The translations under genes were made by a program, and so were the position numbers. Under the pieces are notes generated by a model. The model saw nothing but the letters and a program-made list of their open reading frames with translations. It was not told where the DNA came from and did no database searches. Shown here in pieces: positions 6,175 through 14,060 of a stretch of 64,000 bases of DNA. The stretch's first letter is position 1. Every line of letters begins with the position of its first letter. The DNA is from an uncultured Clostridium sp. (GTDB lineage Bacteria > Bacillota > Clostridia > Lachnospirales > Lachnospiraceae). The stretch spans positions 1-64,000 of the forward strand of contig CALAAS010000041.1 in the NCBI GenBank assembly GCA_937885015.1, written 5' to 3'.

Positions 6175-7545
6175 CTATCTGCTCATATCAAATACACGTT
6201 TCGGACGTTTATTTTCCTTTTCTGCCCATTCCAGAGCCTTAGACCGCTCAACTATCGACTGCACCTGTTCTCTGCCGAAATAGCGTTCCAAACGCCCCAA
6301 ATCTGCCGTTTTCTCCTGCAATCGGTCAATAATGTCGCTCTGCTCCATGACCTTATCTGTCAAGCGACTGATCTGCTGCTCCTGCCGGGTAACTTTTTCT
6401 TTTAGTTTCTTTCCCTGTTCTGCAAGCTGGACGCATTTAATTGTCAGTGCTTTTATCGTTTCTTTCAATTTCTCCACAAGCGGAAAAGCTTTTTTATCCT
6501 TATAAGCCTTTGCAGACATCAACGCCGCCGGTTCAGGCAGCTGCCACTTCTCGTCCTCGTCATAAGCGTGTATGTTCCGTTCCATGACCGCCTTAGACTG
6601 AACCATTTTTTCAATATCTTGTTGCAATTTCTTCTGTTGCTTCTCCAATTTCACATTATCAGACAGCAGCTTTTTCTTGTCCTCTGCCAGCGTTGTCGCC
6701 TGCTCCTTCAGCAAATCACTTGTTTCCGAAAGTTCCGATACTTCCTGCCGGATTGCTTCGCCCTTCTGCCGTATCTGCTCTGTTTCCTGCACTGCTTTTC
6801 TATGCTGAATCTGAATATCTGATAATCGCTCTTTTCCGTCAGAAATAGATTGCTCCAATTCTGCGACTTCCTTTGCCCGCTCCTTTTTCTCAAAGTCCAA
6901 AACAGATAAATGCTTTTCATGTGTGCCTTTCTTCTCCCACTCAATCCCATGTTCCAGCATGACAGCGACAAGCTGTTCTTTCTCATAAGCTACCCACTGA
7001 TTTAATTCCGTTTCCCGCCTTGTACCGCCTTTAAATCCGAGAGCAGATAACGCCTGTTTCAAAGAAACTCTTATATCAAGCCCCCGCCTGCTTCCTGTCG
7101 TATACGGTACAAAATCTATATGCAAGTGGGGCGTTGCTTCGTCCATATGAAGATAGGCACTAAATACTCTTAACGTAGGATTTCGCCGCTGGAAATCCCG
7201 CATATATTTATCCAGCATCTTTGCCGCAAGCCGTCCGTTCTCCGTCTTTGCCCCCATGTTATCCTTATCCCCAATTTGCAAGATAATCTCATGAAATGGC
7301 TTCTCCTGTTTGCCGGAACGGATTTTCTCATAATAATCGTCAATCCGGCGGTCACTTCTGGTCTGCTTCTCATTATACCGGGTGAGCGCTTCATCAAACA
7401 ATTCGTGATATACGTCCTTAACATTTTCATTGCAATATTCCACGTTCAGACAGCTTCGCTCCGGGTCAGTATTCTTTGCATGGAATTTTCTGCTATTATG
7501 GTTGACAGAGCCTTTTCCTGTCATAAAGCTGATAGTTCGCTTCAA
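6175..7545 (-). CDS. MobV-family relaxase (Mob/Pre type)
   Basis: The 456-residue protein would nick oriT and pilot the element during mobilization. The N-terminal relaxase domain (about 1-200) contains NHNSRK at 15-20 and the metal-binding motif HMDEATPHLH at 133-142, the three-His signature of Mob_Pre (MOBV) enzymes. From about residue 215 onward the protein becomes a long Glu/Lys/Gln-rich coiled coil, as usual in this family. It begins at an ATG at 7545. The 150 bases upstream contain a perfect palindrome that may be oriT. It lies in the minus-strand backbone with the integrase, a MobC-like protein and an AAA ATPase. Without transfer genes nearby, it implies mobilization in trans. Confidence 0.93.
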   Translation of the reverse strand: MKRTISFMTGKGSVNHNSRKFHAKNTDPERSCLNVEYCNENVKDVYHELFDEALTRYNEKQTRSDRRIDDYYEKIRSGKQEKPFHEIILQIGDKDNMGAKTENGRLAAKMLDKYMRDFQRRNPTLRVFSAYLHMDEATPHLHIDFVPYTTGSRRGLDIRVSLKQALSALGFKGGTRRETELNQWVAYEKEQLVAVMLEHGIEWEKKGTHEKHLSVLDFEKKERAKEVAELEQSISDGKERLSDIQIQHRKAVQETEQIRQKGEAIRQEVSELSETSDLLKEQATTLAEDKKKLLSDNVKLEKQQKKLQQDIEKMVQSKAVMERNIHAYDEDEKWQLPEPAALMSAKAYKDKKAFPLVEKLKETIKALTIKCVQLAEQGKKLKEKVTRQEQQISRLTDKVMEQSDIIDRLQEKTADLGRLERYFGREQVQSIVERSKALEWAEKENKRPKRVFDMSR

Positions 7546-7601
7546 TCAATATCCTTTCTCCCTTTCCGGGCAATCAGCGCCGGATACGGCGCATAAGCTT
7601 T

Positions 7602-7622
7602 GTTACTTTCGTCGAAAGTAAC
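7602..7622. other. Palindrome upstream of the relaxase, candidate oriT
   Basis: GTTACTTTCG and CGAAAGTAAC form perfect 10-bp arms around a single base. MobV-type origins of transfer lie just upstream of the relaxase gene and contain such short inverted repeats. Only position and symmetry support this. Confidence 0.4.
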
Positions 7623-7693
7623 GCAAAAGCACTTTTGACAGCCGTTCCGTCCATCAAAAGCTGCCTTTGCGCCCTGCCGGGGGTTTTTCCGTC

Positions 7694-7933
7694 CTACGGA
7701 CGGGGCGGCTGTTGCCGCCGCTTTACTTCCGCCGCTATAGCTTTTCGGATAGCCGAAAGTACATTTTCTATCGTATATTCATCCCATCCGGCAAGCCATA
7801 TCAGCGTCCGCATTTCTGCCTCAGTCAATTCTATATCTCCGAATATTTCATTGAGTTCGGCAATCCTCCGGACTTCACTCTCGTAAAAATATTTGTTCAC
7901 ATTCCGGGTTCCCCATTCTGGCTGTCGTATCAT
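7694..7933 (-). CDS. Small conserved backbone protein, unknown function
   Basis: A 79-residue acidic-then-basic protein. It is read from the ATG at 7933 because GGAGGG stands just upstream; a longer open frame to 8008 lacks a ribosome binding site. The sequence is helical (YESEVRRIAELNEIFGDIELTEAEMRTLIWLAGWDEYTIENV), with a basic C-terminus ending RRQQPPRP. It sits between the AAA ATPase and the relaxase on the same strand, a place where related mobilizable elements also have a small gene. No function can be assigned from sequence. Confidence 0.6.
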   Translation of the reverse strand: MIRQPEWGTRNVNKYFYESEVRRIAELNEIFGDIELTEAEMRTLIWLAGWDEYTIENVLSAIRKAIAAEVKRRQQPPRP

Positions 7934-8041
7934 ATTCGCCCTCCTTTTCAAGACCGCAACAACGCAAGGTCTATATCTTTTGCAACCTTGCAGACACCAA
8001 GCCCGCAAATTCTATATACTCTGCATTGTTGCGCTGTTGCC

Positions 8042-9017
8042 TTATTCCGGCTTGATTTTATCCAGTTCCCAATACCACGAATTGTTTATCCGCTTTGCTC
8101 TGATACTCAATTCCTTTTTCGCATTTTCAAGCGTCCGTCTGGATATACCCTGTTCCTCTGCAAGATTGAAAATCTCATTGCTCTGCATGACATTGTTTGT
8201 TTCTGCCACTTCCCGGAGCAGGCGCTTCGCCTGTTCCAGCTTATTCGCTTTCGGAGCGATACCGCCCAACACTTCTTCGGCGGTAATCTCATAATCTCCG
8301 AGCCAGTGAAAACCGTCCTCCGACAACTCAAAGGCTTTCGGGTGCCCAAACGCCGCCAGATTGTTTTTTATCTGGACTACCGCCCTTATATTCTCTTCGC
8401 CCTCCACTCTGCCGACCAGCAGGACGCTCCTTGCCACCGCAAAGAAATCAATGGAACCCATGCCCCGATATGCTGCCTTATTTCCAGCCGCTTTGTTCAT
8501 GTGCCCTACAAGTACAATGGCACATTGATATTTCTCCGCCAGAGTCGCCAGCTTCTTTGTCATATTCCTTGCTTCATTTGCCCGGTTCATATCCATACCG
8601 CCGCCGAGATACGCCTGTATCGGGTCTAAAATCAGTAGCTTCGCCTTTGTCCTTATGACTGCTTCTTCCATACGTTCATCTATCATGGAAAGTGATTTTA
8701 TGCTCTCGTCAATGACGGAAATATTTTCACAATTTGCTCCTGCCGCTTCCAAACGGGGTTTAACCGTATCTGCAAGCCCGTCCTCCGCACTCTGATAAAT
8801 CACATTCAGCGGCTTCGTCAGTTTCATTTTGCTGTCCAAACCCTCGCCTTTTGACAGCTTCGCCGCTATGTTCAGCACAAGCGTTGTCTTACCGTCCCCC
8901 GGATCGCCTTGTACAATCCTTTCCATAAGGGATAAACGGAAACCACAGCCACGCCACCTCCTGCGACTGTATCTCCGACATTTTAATCATCTGTAATTCT
9001 GTTCTCGTTCCTGCCAT
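8042..9017 (-). pseudogene. RepA-like AAA/RecA-fold ATPase, frameshifted near the N-terminus
   Basis: The gene encodes a RecA-fold helicase-like ATPase. Walker A is GDPGDGKTT, Walker B is LLILDP before IQAYLGGG, then VLVGHMNK, and a C-terminal helix-turn-helix (SRRTLENAKKEL). The natural start is the ATG at 9017 behind AGGAGGAC. It encodes about 32 residues ending FPFIPYGK, the usual lead-in to Walker A. At about 8919-8925 the frame breaks. Homologues normally continue K-[VI]-T-[IL]-V-Q-G-D-P, and here five bases appear to be missing. Translation could restart at an ATG at 8926 (MERIVQGDPG), giving a 294-residue protein that keeps Walker A. It may be involved in element replication or maintenance. 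The gene is inactive, restarted, or the break is a sequence error. Confidence 0.75.
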
Positions 9018-9056
9018 AATGTCCTCCTTTTTTGAAAAATTCGTTGTCACCGGAAG

Positions 9057-9102
9057 AAACCTCTGCTATACTTGAATTGTAATTGTTGATAACAGAGGTT
9101 TT
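9057..9102. repeat. Inverted repeat between the MobC-like and ATPase genes
   Basis: AAACCTCTG and CAGAGGTTT form 9-bp arms around a 27-base AT-rich loop. It lies in the gap between two minus-strand genes. It could be a weak transcript-processing hairpin or a protein-binding site; no T-run follows on the minus strand. Confidence 0.5.
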
Positions 9103-9117
9103 CCAGTTATCACAGTC

Positions 9118-9495
9118 CTAACAGTTGCCGCTGTCAGGGCTTTTTTCTTCGCCTTGCCACAGATACCTTGCACCGTCCAACATCCAAAGAATTGCTTTCA
9201 GCATATCTTCATAGGCTCCCCGCAAATCTCTGATTTCTTCGGAAGTAATCCCCGGCTTTTTGCCATCAATTTGCTCCGCCAGTTCCACCAGCCGATTCTC
9301 CATTTCCTGCAACCTTTCCACAATCTGATAAACTGTTTCTTTCTTGCCTACCACGCACACCCGGTTATAAATGCAGGAACGGACAAAATAATCTTTTTTC
9401 TTCATGCCGCTTGTGAAAATCTTTGCTTCGATTTCTTCCCTCTCTCTGGGAGAGATACGGAAACTGATTGTCGGATATTTGTGTGTGCCGCTCAT
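9118..9495 (-). CDS. MobC-like ribbon-helix-helix mobilization accessory protein
   Basis: The 125-residue protein starts with a ribbon-helix-helix pattern (KYPTISFRISPREREEIEAKIFTSG, then KKDYFVRSCIY). This matches plasmid relaxosome accessory proteins that bind near oriT and help the relaxase nick. The remainder is a Glu-rich helix pair. Its ATG overlaps the stop of the integrase by four bases, so the two are translationally coupled. Such coupling of integration and mobilization genes is common in small mobilizable elements. The identification is based on fold pattern and neighbourhood, not on a specific catalytic residue. Confidence 0.7.
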   Translation of the reverse strand: MSGTHKYPTISFRISPREREEIEAKIFTSGMKKKDYFVRSCIYNRVCVVGKKETVYQIVERLQEMENRLVELAEQIDGKKPGITSEEIRDLRGAYEDMLKAILWMLDGARYLWQGEEKSPDSGNC

Positions 9496-10577
9496 TCCTC
9501 TGCGCCCTCCTTAAATTCTTCATCCAGCAATTTTGCCATTTGTGTCTGTTCCGTCGGGAACATATGAGCATAGCGATAAGTAATATCCACGCTTTCATGC
9601 CCCACCCTGTTTCCGATTGATACCGCCGAAAATCCCATGCTGATAAGCAGTGATACATGAGAATGTCGCAAATCGTGGATTCTAATGCGTTTCACTCCCG
9701 CTTTTTCCGCCCCTCTTGTCATTTCATGGTGCAGAAAGCTTTTTGTCAGATGAAAGATACGGTCAGTGGGAAGAATCCCGTATAATCTGCCGATATAATC
9801 TTTCAGTTCTTCACATAAGAAATCCGGCATACTTACATTTCGTTTGCTTTTCGGAGTTTTCGGGTCTGTAATTACATCTTTACCCTCCAATCGCTGATAA
9901 GATTTTGTTATCCGAATGACCTTGTTATCAAAATCAATATCCTGCGACGTGAGAGCTAACAGTTCGCCCACTCGTAAACCGCACCAGTACAATATCTGAA
10001 ACGCATGATAGGAATATGGCTTGTCCTTTACCGCTTCAATGAATTTCAGATATTCCTCTTTTGTCCAGAACAACATTTCCTCCGCTTTTCCCTTTCCCAG
10101 CGGCCCCGCCTTTACAACAGGATTGCTTTTCAGTTCATAGAACCGTACCGCATGATTAAACAGTGCACTCAATTCTGATTGCAGAGTTTTCAAATAAGTC
10201 GGAGCATAGGGTTTTCCTTTTTCATCACGATAGGAAATCTGTTCATTCTGCCACTGGATAATATCTTTCGGACGAATATCACACATTCTCTTATCCTTGA
10301 AATAGGGCAGTAGCTTTGTCCTCAAGATATGCTCTTTCGTCAGCCAGGTATTGTGTTTCAGTTTCGGCTTCATATCTCTTGTGTATGCCTGAACAAATTC
10401 CTCAAAAGTCATATCCAAGTCAGCCGCTTCTTTCATACGGAAATGCCGTTCCCACTCTGTTGCTTCCCGTTTGGTCTTAAATCCCCTCTTAACTTTCCGG
10501 CAATTCTTACCAGTCCAGTCATAATAGTGAAAGGACACATACCATGTTCCCCGCTGTTCGTCTTTGTACGCCGCCAT
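9492..10577 (-). CDS. int: Tyrosine-type site-specific integrase
   Basis: The 361-residue protein carries all parts of a Tn916/phage-like tyrosine integrase. Residues 1-50 are an arm-DNA-binding domain (TWYVSFHYYDWTGK, then KRGFKTKREA). Residues 60-160 are the SAM-like core-binding domain. The catalytic domain has Arg202 (CGLRVGE), Lys243, His301 and Arg304 (HDLRH), His327 (GHES) and the nucleophile Tyr336 (YRYAH). It would recombine the element with the 3' end of guaA. The arm-binding domain is consistent with the 11-bp direct repeats near both element ends. It follows the excisionase-like gene by 15 bases and overlaps the MobC-like gene by four. Unusually, it lies 3.5 kb inside the element rather than at its end, because cargo is inserted between. 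Confidence 0.95.
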   Translation of the reverse strand: MAAYKDEQRGTWYVSFHYYDWTGKNCRKVKRGFKTKREATEWERHFRMKEAADLDMTFEEFVQAYTRDMKPKLKHNTWLTKEHILRTKLLPYFKDKRMCDIRPKDIIQWQNEQISYRDEKGKPYAPTYLKTLQSELSALFNHAVRFYELKSNPVVKAGPLGKGKAEEMLFWTKEEYLKFIEAVKDKPYSYHAFQILYWCGLRVGELLALTSQDIDFDNKVIRITKSYQRLEGKDVITDPKTPKSKRNVSMPDFLCEELKDYIGRLYGILPTDRIFHLTKSFLHHEMTRGAEKAGVKRIRIHDLRHSHVSLLISMGFSAVSIGNRVGHESVDITYRYAHMFPTEQTQMAKLLDEEFKEGAEE

Positions 10578-10592
10578 AATCTCACTCCTTTC

Positions 10593-10781
10593 CTAATTCG
10601 CCTGTGCCATGCCATAAAATTTTTTTTCATAGTATTTTCTGCTCACTCGTCCGGCGATTGTGATAAAACCTTTTGCTTCCAGTTCTTCATTCATCTGCCG
10701 CACCAGCTTATAAGCAAATGGTTTGGAAATGCCTAAGTCCTGCGCCACTTCTCCGGCTGTTACAAATAAATCATTTTTCAA
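10593..10781 (-). CDS. Excisionase-like helix-turn-helix protein
   Basis: A 62-residue basic protein read from the TTG at 10781, seven bases behind AAGGAGG. A longer open frame to 10904 has no ribosome binding site. It contains a helix-turn-helix of the excisionase/MerR type (VTAGEVAQDLGISKPFAYKLVRQM), followed by a basic tail (RVSRKYYEKKFYG). Directly upstream of the integrase on the same strand, it is likely to direct excision or regulate int. An AT-rich region with three copies of a 15-bp repeat lies upstream (10809-10916) and is a likely control region. Confidence 0.75.
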   Translation of the reverse strand: MKNDLFVTAGEVAQDLGISKPFAYKLVRQMNEELEAKGFITIAGRVSRKYYEKKFYGMAQAN

Positions 10782-10808
10782 ATACACGTCCTCCTTTTGG
10801 ATTTTTAA

Positions 10809-10916
10809 CTTTTTTGTTAAGTTTTGCACTTTCAATACACTTAACATTTTCGCTATTGTAAATAGCTTTTTTGTTAAGTTTATCTTTTTTATTAAATTTA
10901 GCATTTTTGATAAGTT
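10809..10916. repeat. AT-rich divergent region with three copies of a 15-bp direct repeat
   Basis: CTTTTTTGTTAAGTT occurs identically at 10809-10823 and 10866-10880, and with two mismatches at 10902-10916. A short palindrome GCTATT-GTA-AATAGC lies between the first two (10852-10866). The region separates the minus-strand int operon from the plus-strand acetyltransferase/XRE pair. The repeats are candidate binding sites for the excisionase-like or XRE protein. Confidence 0.6.
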
Positions 10917-10920
10917 TTTG

Positions 10921-10949
10921 TTGCCGTATTATTTTAGGCATGCTACAAT
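10921..10949 (+). promoter_or_regulatory. Promoter of the acetyltransferase-XRE pair
   Basis: TTGCCG (10921-10926) and TACAAT (10944-10949) are spaced by 17 bases. The ribosome binding site AGGAGG follows directly before the ATG at 10987. Confidence 0.7.
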
Positions 10950-10986
10950 GTAGGAAACGGGATAACTATTTTCACAGGAGGACTTT

Positions 10987-11460
10987 ATGGAATACACGAT
11001 ACGAGAAATGACGGTAATGGAATATCCTCTATTGAATGAATTTCTATACAAAGCTATTTTTATTCCAGACGGTATAAAGCCGCCACCGAAAAATATTATC
11101 GCTTCTCCCGAATTACAAATTTATGTTGACCGCTTCGGGGCATCAAAAGCTGATTTCGCATTAGTCGCAGAAGTTGAACAAAAAATCGTTGGTGCTGTCT
11201 GGGTACGCATTATACACGATTACGGACATATTGATGATGAAACGCCCTCTCTTGCCACCTCTCTATACAAAGAATACCGGGGACAGGGGATAGGAACCGA
11301 TATGATGAAAGAAATGCTATCTTTGTTGAAAACACATGGTTATAAACGTGTTTCACTTTCTGTTCAAAAGGCTAATTATGCGGCTGAAATGTATCGAAAA
11401 ATCGGTTTTGATATTGTACGGAAAAACGAAGAAGAATGGATTATGGTGTGTAATTTGTAA
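10987..11460 (+). CDS. GNAT-family N-acetyltransferase
   Basis: The 157-residue protein has the GNAT fold. Strand and helix lead to FALVAEVEQKIVGAVWVR (about 56-73), then the acetyl-CoA pyrophosphate-binding motif EYRGQGIGTDMM (about 97-108), and a C-terminal ANYAAEMYRKIGFD (about 131-144). The substrate cannot be read from the sequence. The start follows CAGGAGGAC. The next gene, an XRE regulator, begins 24 bases later and is probably cotranscribed. It lies in the right-hand cargo of the mobile element, where GNAT proteins can be resistance enzymes or toxin-type modifiers. No evidence favours either here. Confidence 0.88.
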   Translation: MEYTIREMTVMEYPLLNEFLYKAIFIPDGIKPPPKNIIASPELQIYVDRFGASKADFALVAEVEQKIVGAVWVRIIHDYGHIDDETPSLATSLYKEYRGQGIGTDMMKEMLSLLKTHGYKRVSLSVQKANYAAEMYRKIGFDIVRKNEEEWIMVCNL

Positions 11461-11484
11461 AGTTTAAGGAAAGGACACAAAATT

Positions 11485-12054
11485 ATGATACTGGGAGAGC
11501 GAATTAAGAGAATCCGCACATTTCGGGGATTAACACAACGAGAACTAGGATTGAAGCTGGGATATGATGAGCGCAACGCTGATGTTCGTGTGGCACAATA
11601 TGAATCCGGCTATCGTGTTCCCAAAAAAGATACTCTCATGGAAATTGCCAGGATTTTGAATGTCAACTATATCAATTTTATTATAGAAGTCCCCGGCTGC
11701 GCTGAGGACATTATGCAGACTTTTTTCTGGCTTGACGAGGACAACCGCAATACCTTTCATCTGTTTCAGCTTGCCCGCAATCCCGGCAAGTGCAACGTTT
11801 CTGATGATAAGTCTGTTCGCTATAATGATAGTGACGAATGGCCTGCTCATGCTCCTGTCGGTATGTGGATTGATTATGGTCTGGTAAATGAATTTCTGCG
11901 TGAATGGTGTTTGCGGAAAGAACAGCTAAAAAGCGGAGAGATTTCAGAGGACGAATATTTTGAATGGAAAATCAACTGGCCAGCTTCCAGCAGTAGCGTT
12001 GATGAAAAAGGAAATGACAAGAAAAATAATAGTTATCAATGGAGAAAATCATGA
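11485..12054 (+). CDS. XRE-family helix-turn-helix protein
   Basis: In the 189-residue protein, residues 1-66 form an XRE/Cro helix-turn-helix (IKRIRTFRGLTQRELGLKLG, then RVAQYESGYRVPKKDTL). The rest is an element-type extension containing DIMQTFFWLDEDNR and a Trp-rich segment near residues 130-165. The ribosome binding site AAGGAAAGG lies upstream. It most likely regulates the element, perhaps acting on the divergent repeat region at 10809-10916. A role as antitoxin for the preceding acetyltransferase is possible but not supported by specific motifs. Confidence 0.85.
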   Translation: MILGERIKRIRTFRGLTQRELGLKLGYDERNADVRVAQYESGYRVPKKDTLMEIARILNVNYINFIIEVPGCAEDIMQTFFWLDEDNRNTFHLFQLARNPGKCNVSDDKSVRYNDSDEWPAHAPVGMWIDYGLVNEFLREWCLRKEQLKSGEISEDEYFEWKINWPASSSSVDEKGNDKKNNSYQWRKS

Positions 12055-12142
12055 TTTCTCATTCAAAATCTTGCTTAAAGAGTTCAACCATGTTATTATT
12101 ATATAGAACATATGTTTGTTTTTGAGGGAATGGAGGATAAAA

Positions 12143-13041
12143 ATGCTTATAGAAAACTTAACGAATTATTGTGATATGAACTATCGACAAAAATGTCTAA
12201 ATGAAAATTGTGGCTATTGTAATACATCATGTTCTCATCCTACTGTTTGCCCCCAAGACTGTGAACAATGTCTAGAACAAATTCATTTTCCTTCTAGACA
12301 CCCCAATGGAAGACTTGATTATACATGTAATAATGTCTTGAATTTTTATGTATGTAAATATAATCTAAATATGCTTCTGAAATTGAATATGCTTTACATT
12401 CTATCAATAGTCTTCCATATAAAGATACATTCAATATATTATCTCTGGGATGTGGAGCATCTCCAGATTTAGCTGCTTTTGAAAACTATTTATCAAAAAA
12501 TAATTTTTGCATTCCCGTGAACTACTTAGGTATAGATATAAACCCGCTTTGGAATGACAAGCATAATTTTATTAAAGATTATTTTAAATCAAACTCATAT
12601 AATCCGGAGTATATTTGCACTGATGTTTTTGAAATTTTTAAAGATCATTACACCGTTGATAAAAATCTTCTTATTTTACAATACCTCATCTCACATTTTT
12701 ATAACACTGGTAAGTTGACTGCTGTAAATGAATTTTATAAAAACCTAATACAAAATGTTATTAAAAGAATGCAACCTAAATCAATAATAATTATCAATGA
12801 TGTAAATAGTAATCGTCGTGGAAGAGATTTATTTTTACGATTTTCAGATACTCTATCAAAATACGGGATTCGGCACACATATTCCTGTCGATATTTTGAG
12901 TATAAAATTCAAAACGAGTATCAACGTTATGGTATCAAATATCCAAGTAAAGATATATTAACTTGGCCTACACCAAATTTGGCACGTTATAATCCGTGGA
13001 CGGTATGTTCAAGTGCCCAATTAATAATAGAATTGGAGTGA
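12143..13041 (+). pseudogene. Cys-rich methyltransferase-like protein, frameshifted
   Basis: The gene starts at ATG 12143 behind GGAGG. The N-terminal 45 residues contain eight Cys (10, 18, 23, 26, 30, 36, 40, 43), suggesting a metal or iron-sulfur site. A Rossmann domain follows, with the SAM-binding motif ILSLGCGASPD and then NYLGIDINPLW, as in SAM-dependent methyltransferases. The C-terminal part contains KSIIIINDVN. The two parts are in different frames. The break is at about 12368-12370, where one base appears to be missing; after it, the frame continues ASEIEYALHSINSLPYKD. If the indel is real, only a short Cys-rich peptide or a restarted C-terminal piece (from 12517) would be made. It is followed after four bases by the DUF1848 gene. 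Confidence 0.7.
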
Positions 13042-13045
13042 TTTT

Positions 13046-13984
13046 ATGATAATAAGTGCAAGTCGAAGAACTGATATCCCTGCTTTCTTTTCCGAGTGGA
13101 TTATAAACCGCTTAAAAGAACAATATGCCTATGTACGAAATCCTATGAATATTCACCAAGTAAGTAAAATCAACTTATCTCCAGATGTTGTTGATTGTAT
13201 TGTTTTTTGGAGCAAAAATCCTAAGCCAATAATTAATAAACTTAACGCTTTGAAAGATTATATGTACTATTTTCAATTTACACTTAACGCATATGATAAA
13301 GATTTCGAAGAAAATCTTCCTACTTTGTCTACAAGAATTGATACTTTCCAGACATTATCCAATTATATTGGAAAAGAACGTGTCATATGGCGTTATGATC
13401 CCATTATCATTAACGAAAAATACTCTATTGATTGGCACATTGAAAGATTCAAATACCTTACAGAACAACTCTGTTTTTATACAGAAAAAGTAACCATAAG
13501 TTTTATTGATTTATATACAAAAATCTCCCATAATATCAAAGGGAAAAATATTTATGAATTATCTTACGAGCAAAAAAACACTCTTGCTAGATACTTTGCA
13601 GAAATTGCTTATTCACATAACATAGAAATAGATACCTGTGCAGAAGACATTGACTTATCTTCTTATGGCATAACTCATGCTAGATGCATTGATGACAGAC
13701 TTATTTCAAAGTTACTACATTGTTCCATAGACATAGAAAAAGATAAAAACCAACGATTGGAATGTGGTTGTATTGCAAGCATTGATTTAGGTCTATATAA
13801 TACTTGTCAAAATGGCTGTACATATTGTTATGCTAATCATAATTATGCTATTCGTAAGCAAAATTTTGAAACTTATGATCCATTTTCTCCTTTACTCTGT
13901 AGTAATATAACAGAATTTGACAAAATAACAGAGCGTAAAGTCAAAAGTCAGAAAAATATGCAACTAAGTCTATTTGACATATAG
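13046..13984 (+). CDS. DUF1848 family protein with Cys cluster and C-terminal clamp-binding-like motif
   Basis: The 312-residue protein matches DUF1848. It begins IISASRRTDIPAFFSEW, followed by VRNPMN, DCIVFWSKNP and a TIM-barrel-like middle. Near the C-terminus is a Cys cluster C240, C242, C254, C258, C261 (C.C...........C...C..C), which probably binds an iron-sulfur cluster or zinc. The last residues are QLSLFDI; QLSLF (306-310) is exactly the consensus for binding the beta sliding clamp. Function is unknown to me; the Cys pattern recalls repair enzymes such as spore photoproduct lyase. It starts four bases after the methyltransferase-like gene, so the two form a module. The stop codon touches the right arm repeats of the element. 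Confidence 0.85.
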   Translation: MIISASRRTDIPAFFSEWIINRLKEQYAYVRNPMNIHQVSKINLSPDVVDCIVFWSKNPKPIINKLNALKDYMYYFQFTLNAYDKDFEENLPTLSTRIDTFQTLSNYIGKERVIWRYDPIIINEKYSIDWHIERFKYLTEQLCFYTEKVTISFIDLYTKISHNIKGKNIYELSYEQKNTLARYFAEIAYSHNIEIDTCAEDIDLSSYGITHARCIDDRLISKLLHCSIDIEKDKNQRLECGCIASIDLGLYNTCQNGCTYCYANHNYAIRKQNFETYDPFSPLLCSNITEFDKITERKVKSQKNMQLSLFDI

Positions 13985-14005
13985 GTATCAAACAGGTATC
14001 ACACC
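13984..14005. repeat. Right arm-type repeats of E2
   Basis: GGTATCAAACA is followed directly by GGTATCACACC. They match the left repeats (2206-2238) in sequence, 11-bp period and orientation, and end 55 bp before the core at 14061. Confidence 0.65.
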
Positions 14006-14014
14006 ACACACTAA

Positions 14015-14052
14015 GAGCCGGAAAGTCCGCTGTTTATGCGACTTCCCGGCTC
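14015..14052 (-). terminator. Hairpin downstream of guaA
   Basis: GAGCCGGAAAGT (14015-14026) pairs with ACTTCCCGGCTC (14041-14052) with one mismatch. It lies immediately after the guaA stop codon within the element end. No clear T-run follows on the minus strand, so it is a stem that may stop or protect the guaA transcript. A weaker GAACCC/GGGTTC hairpin occupies the same place at the E1 right end (2048-2087). Confidence 0.5.
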
Positions 14053-14060
14053 CCTGTTTA

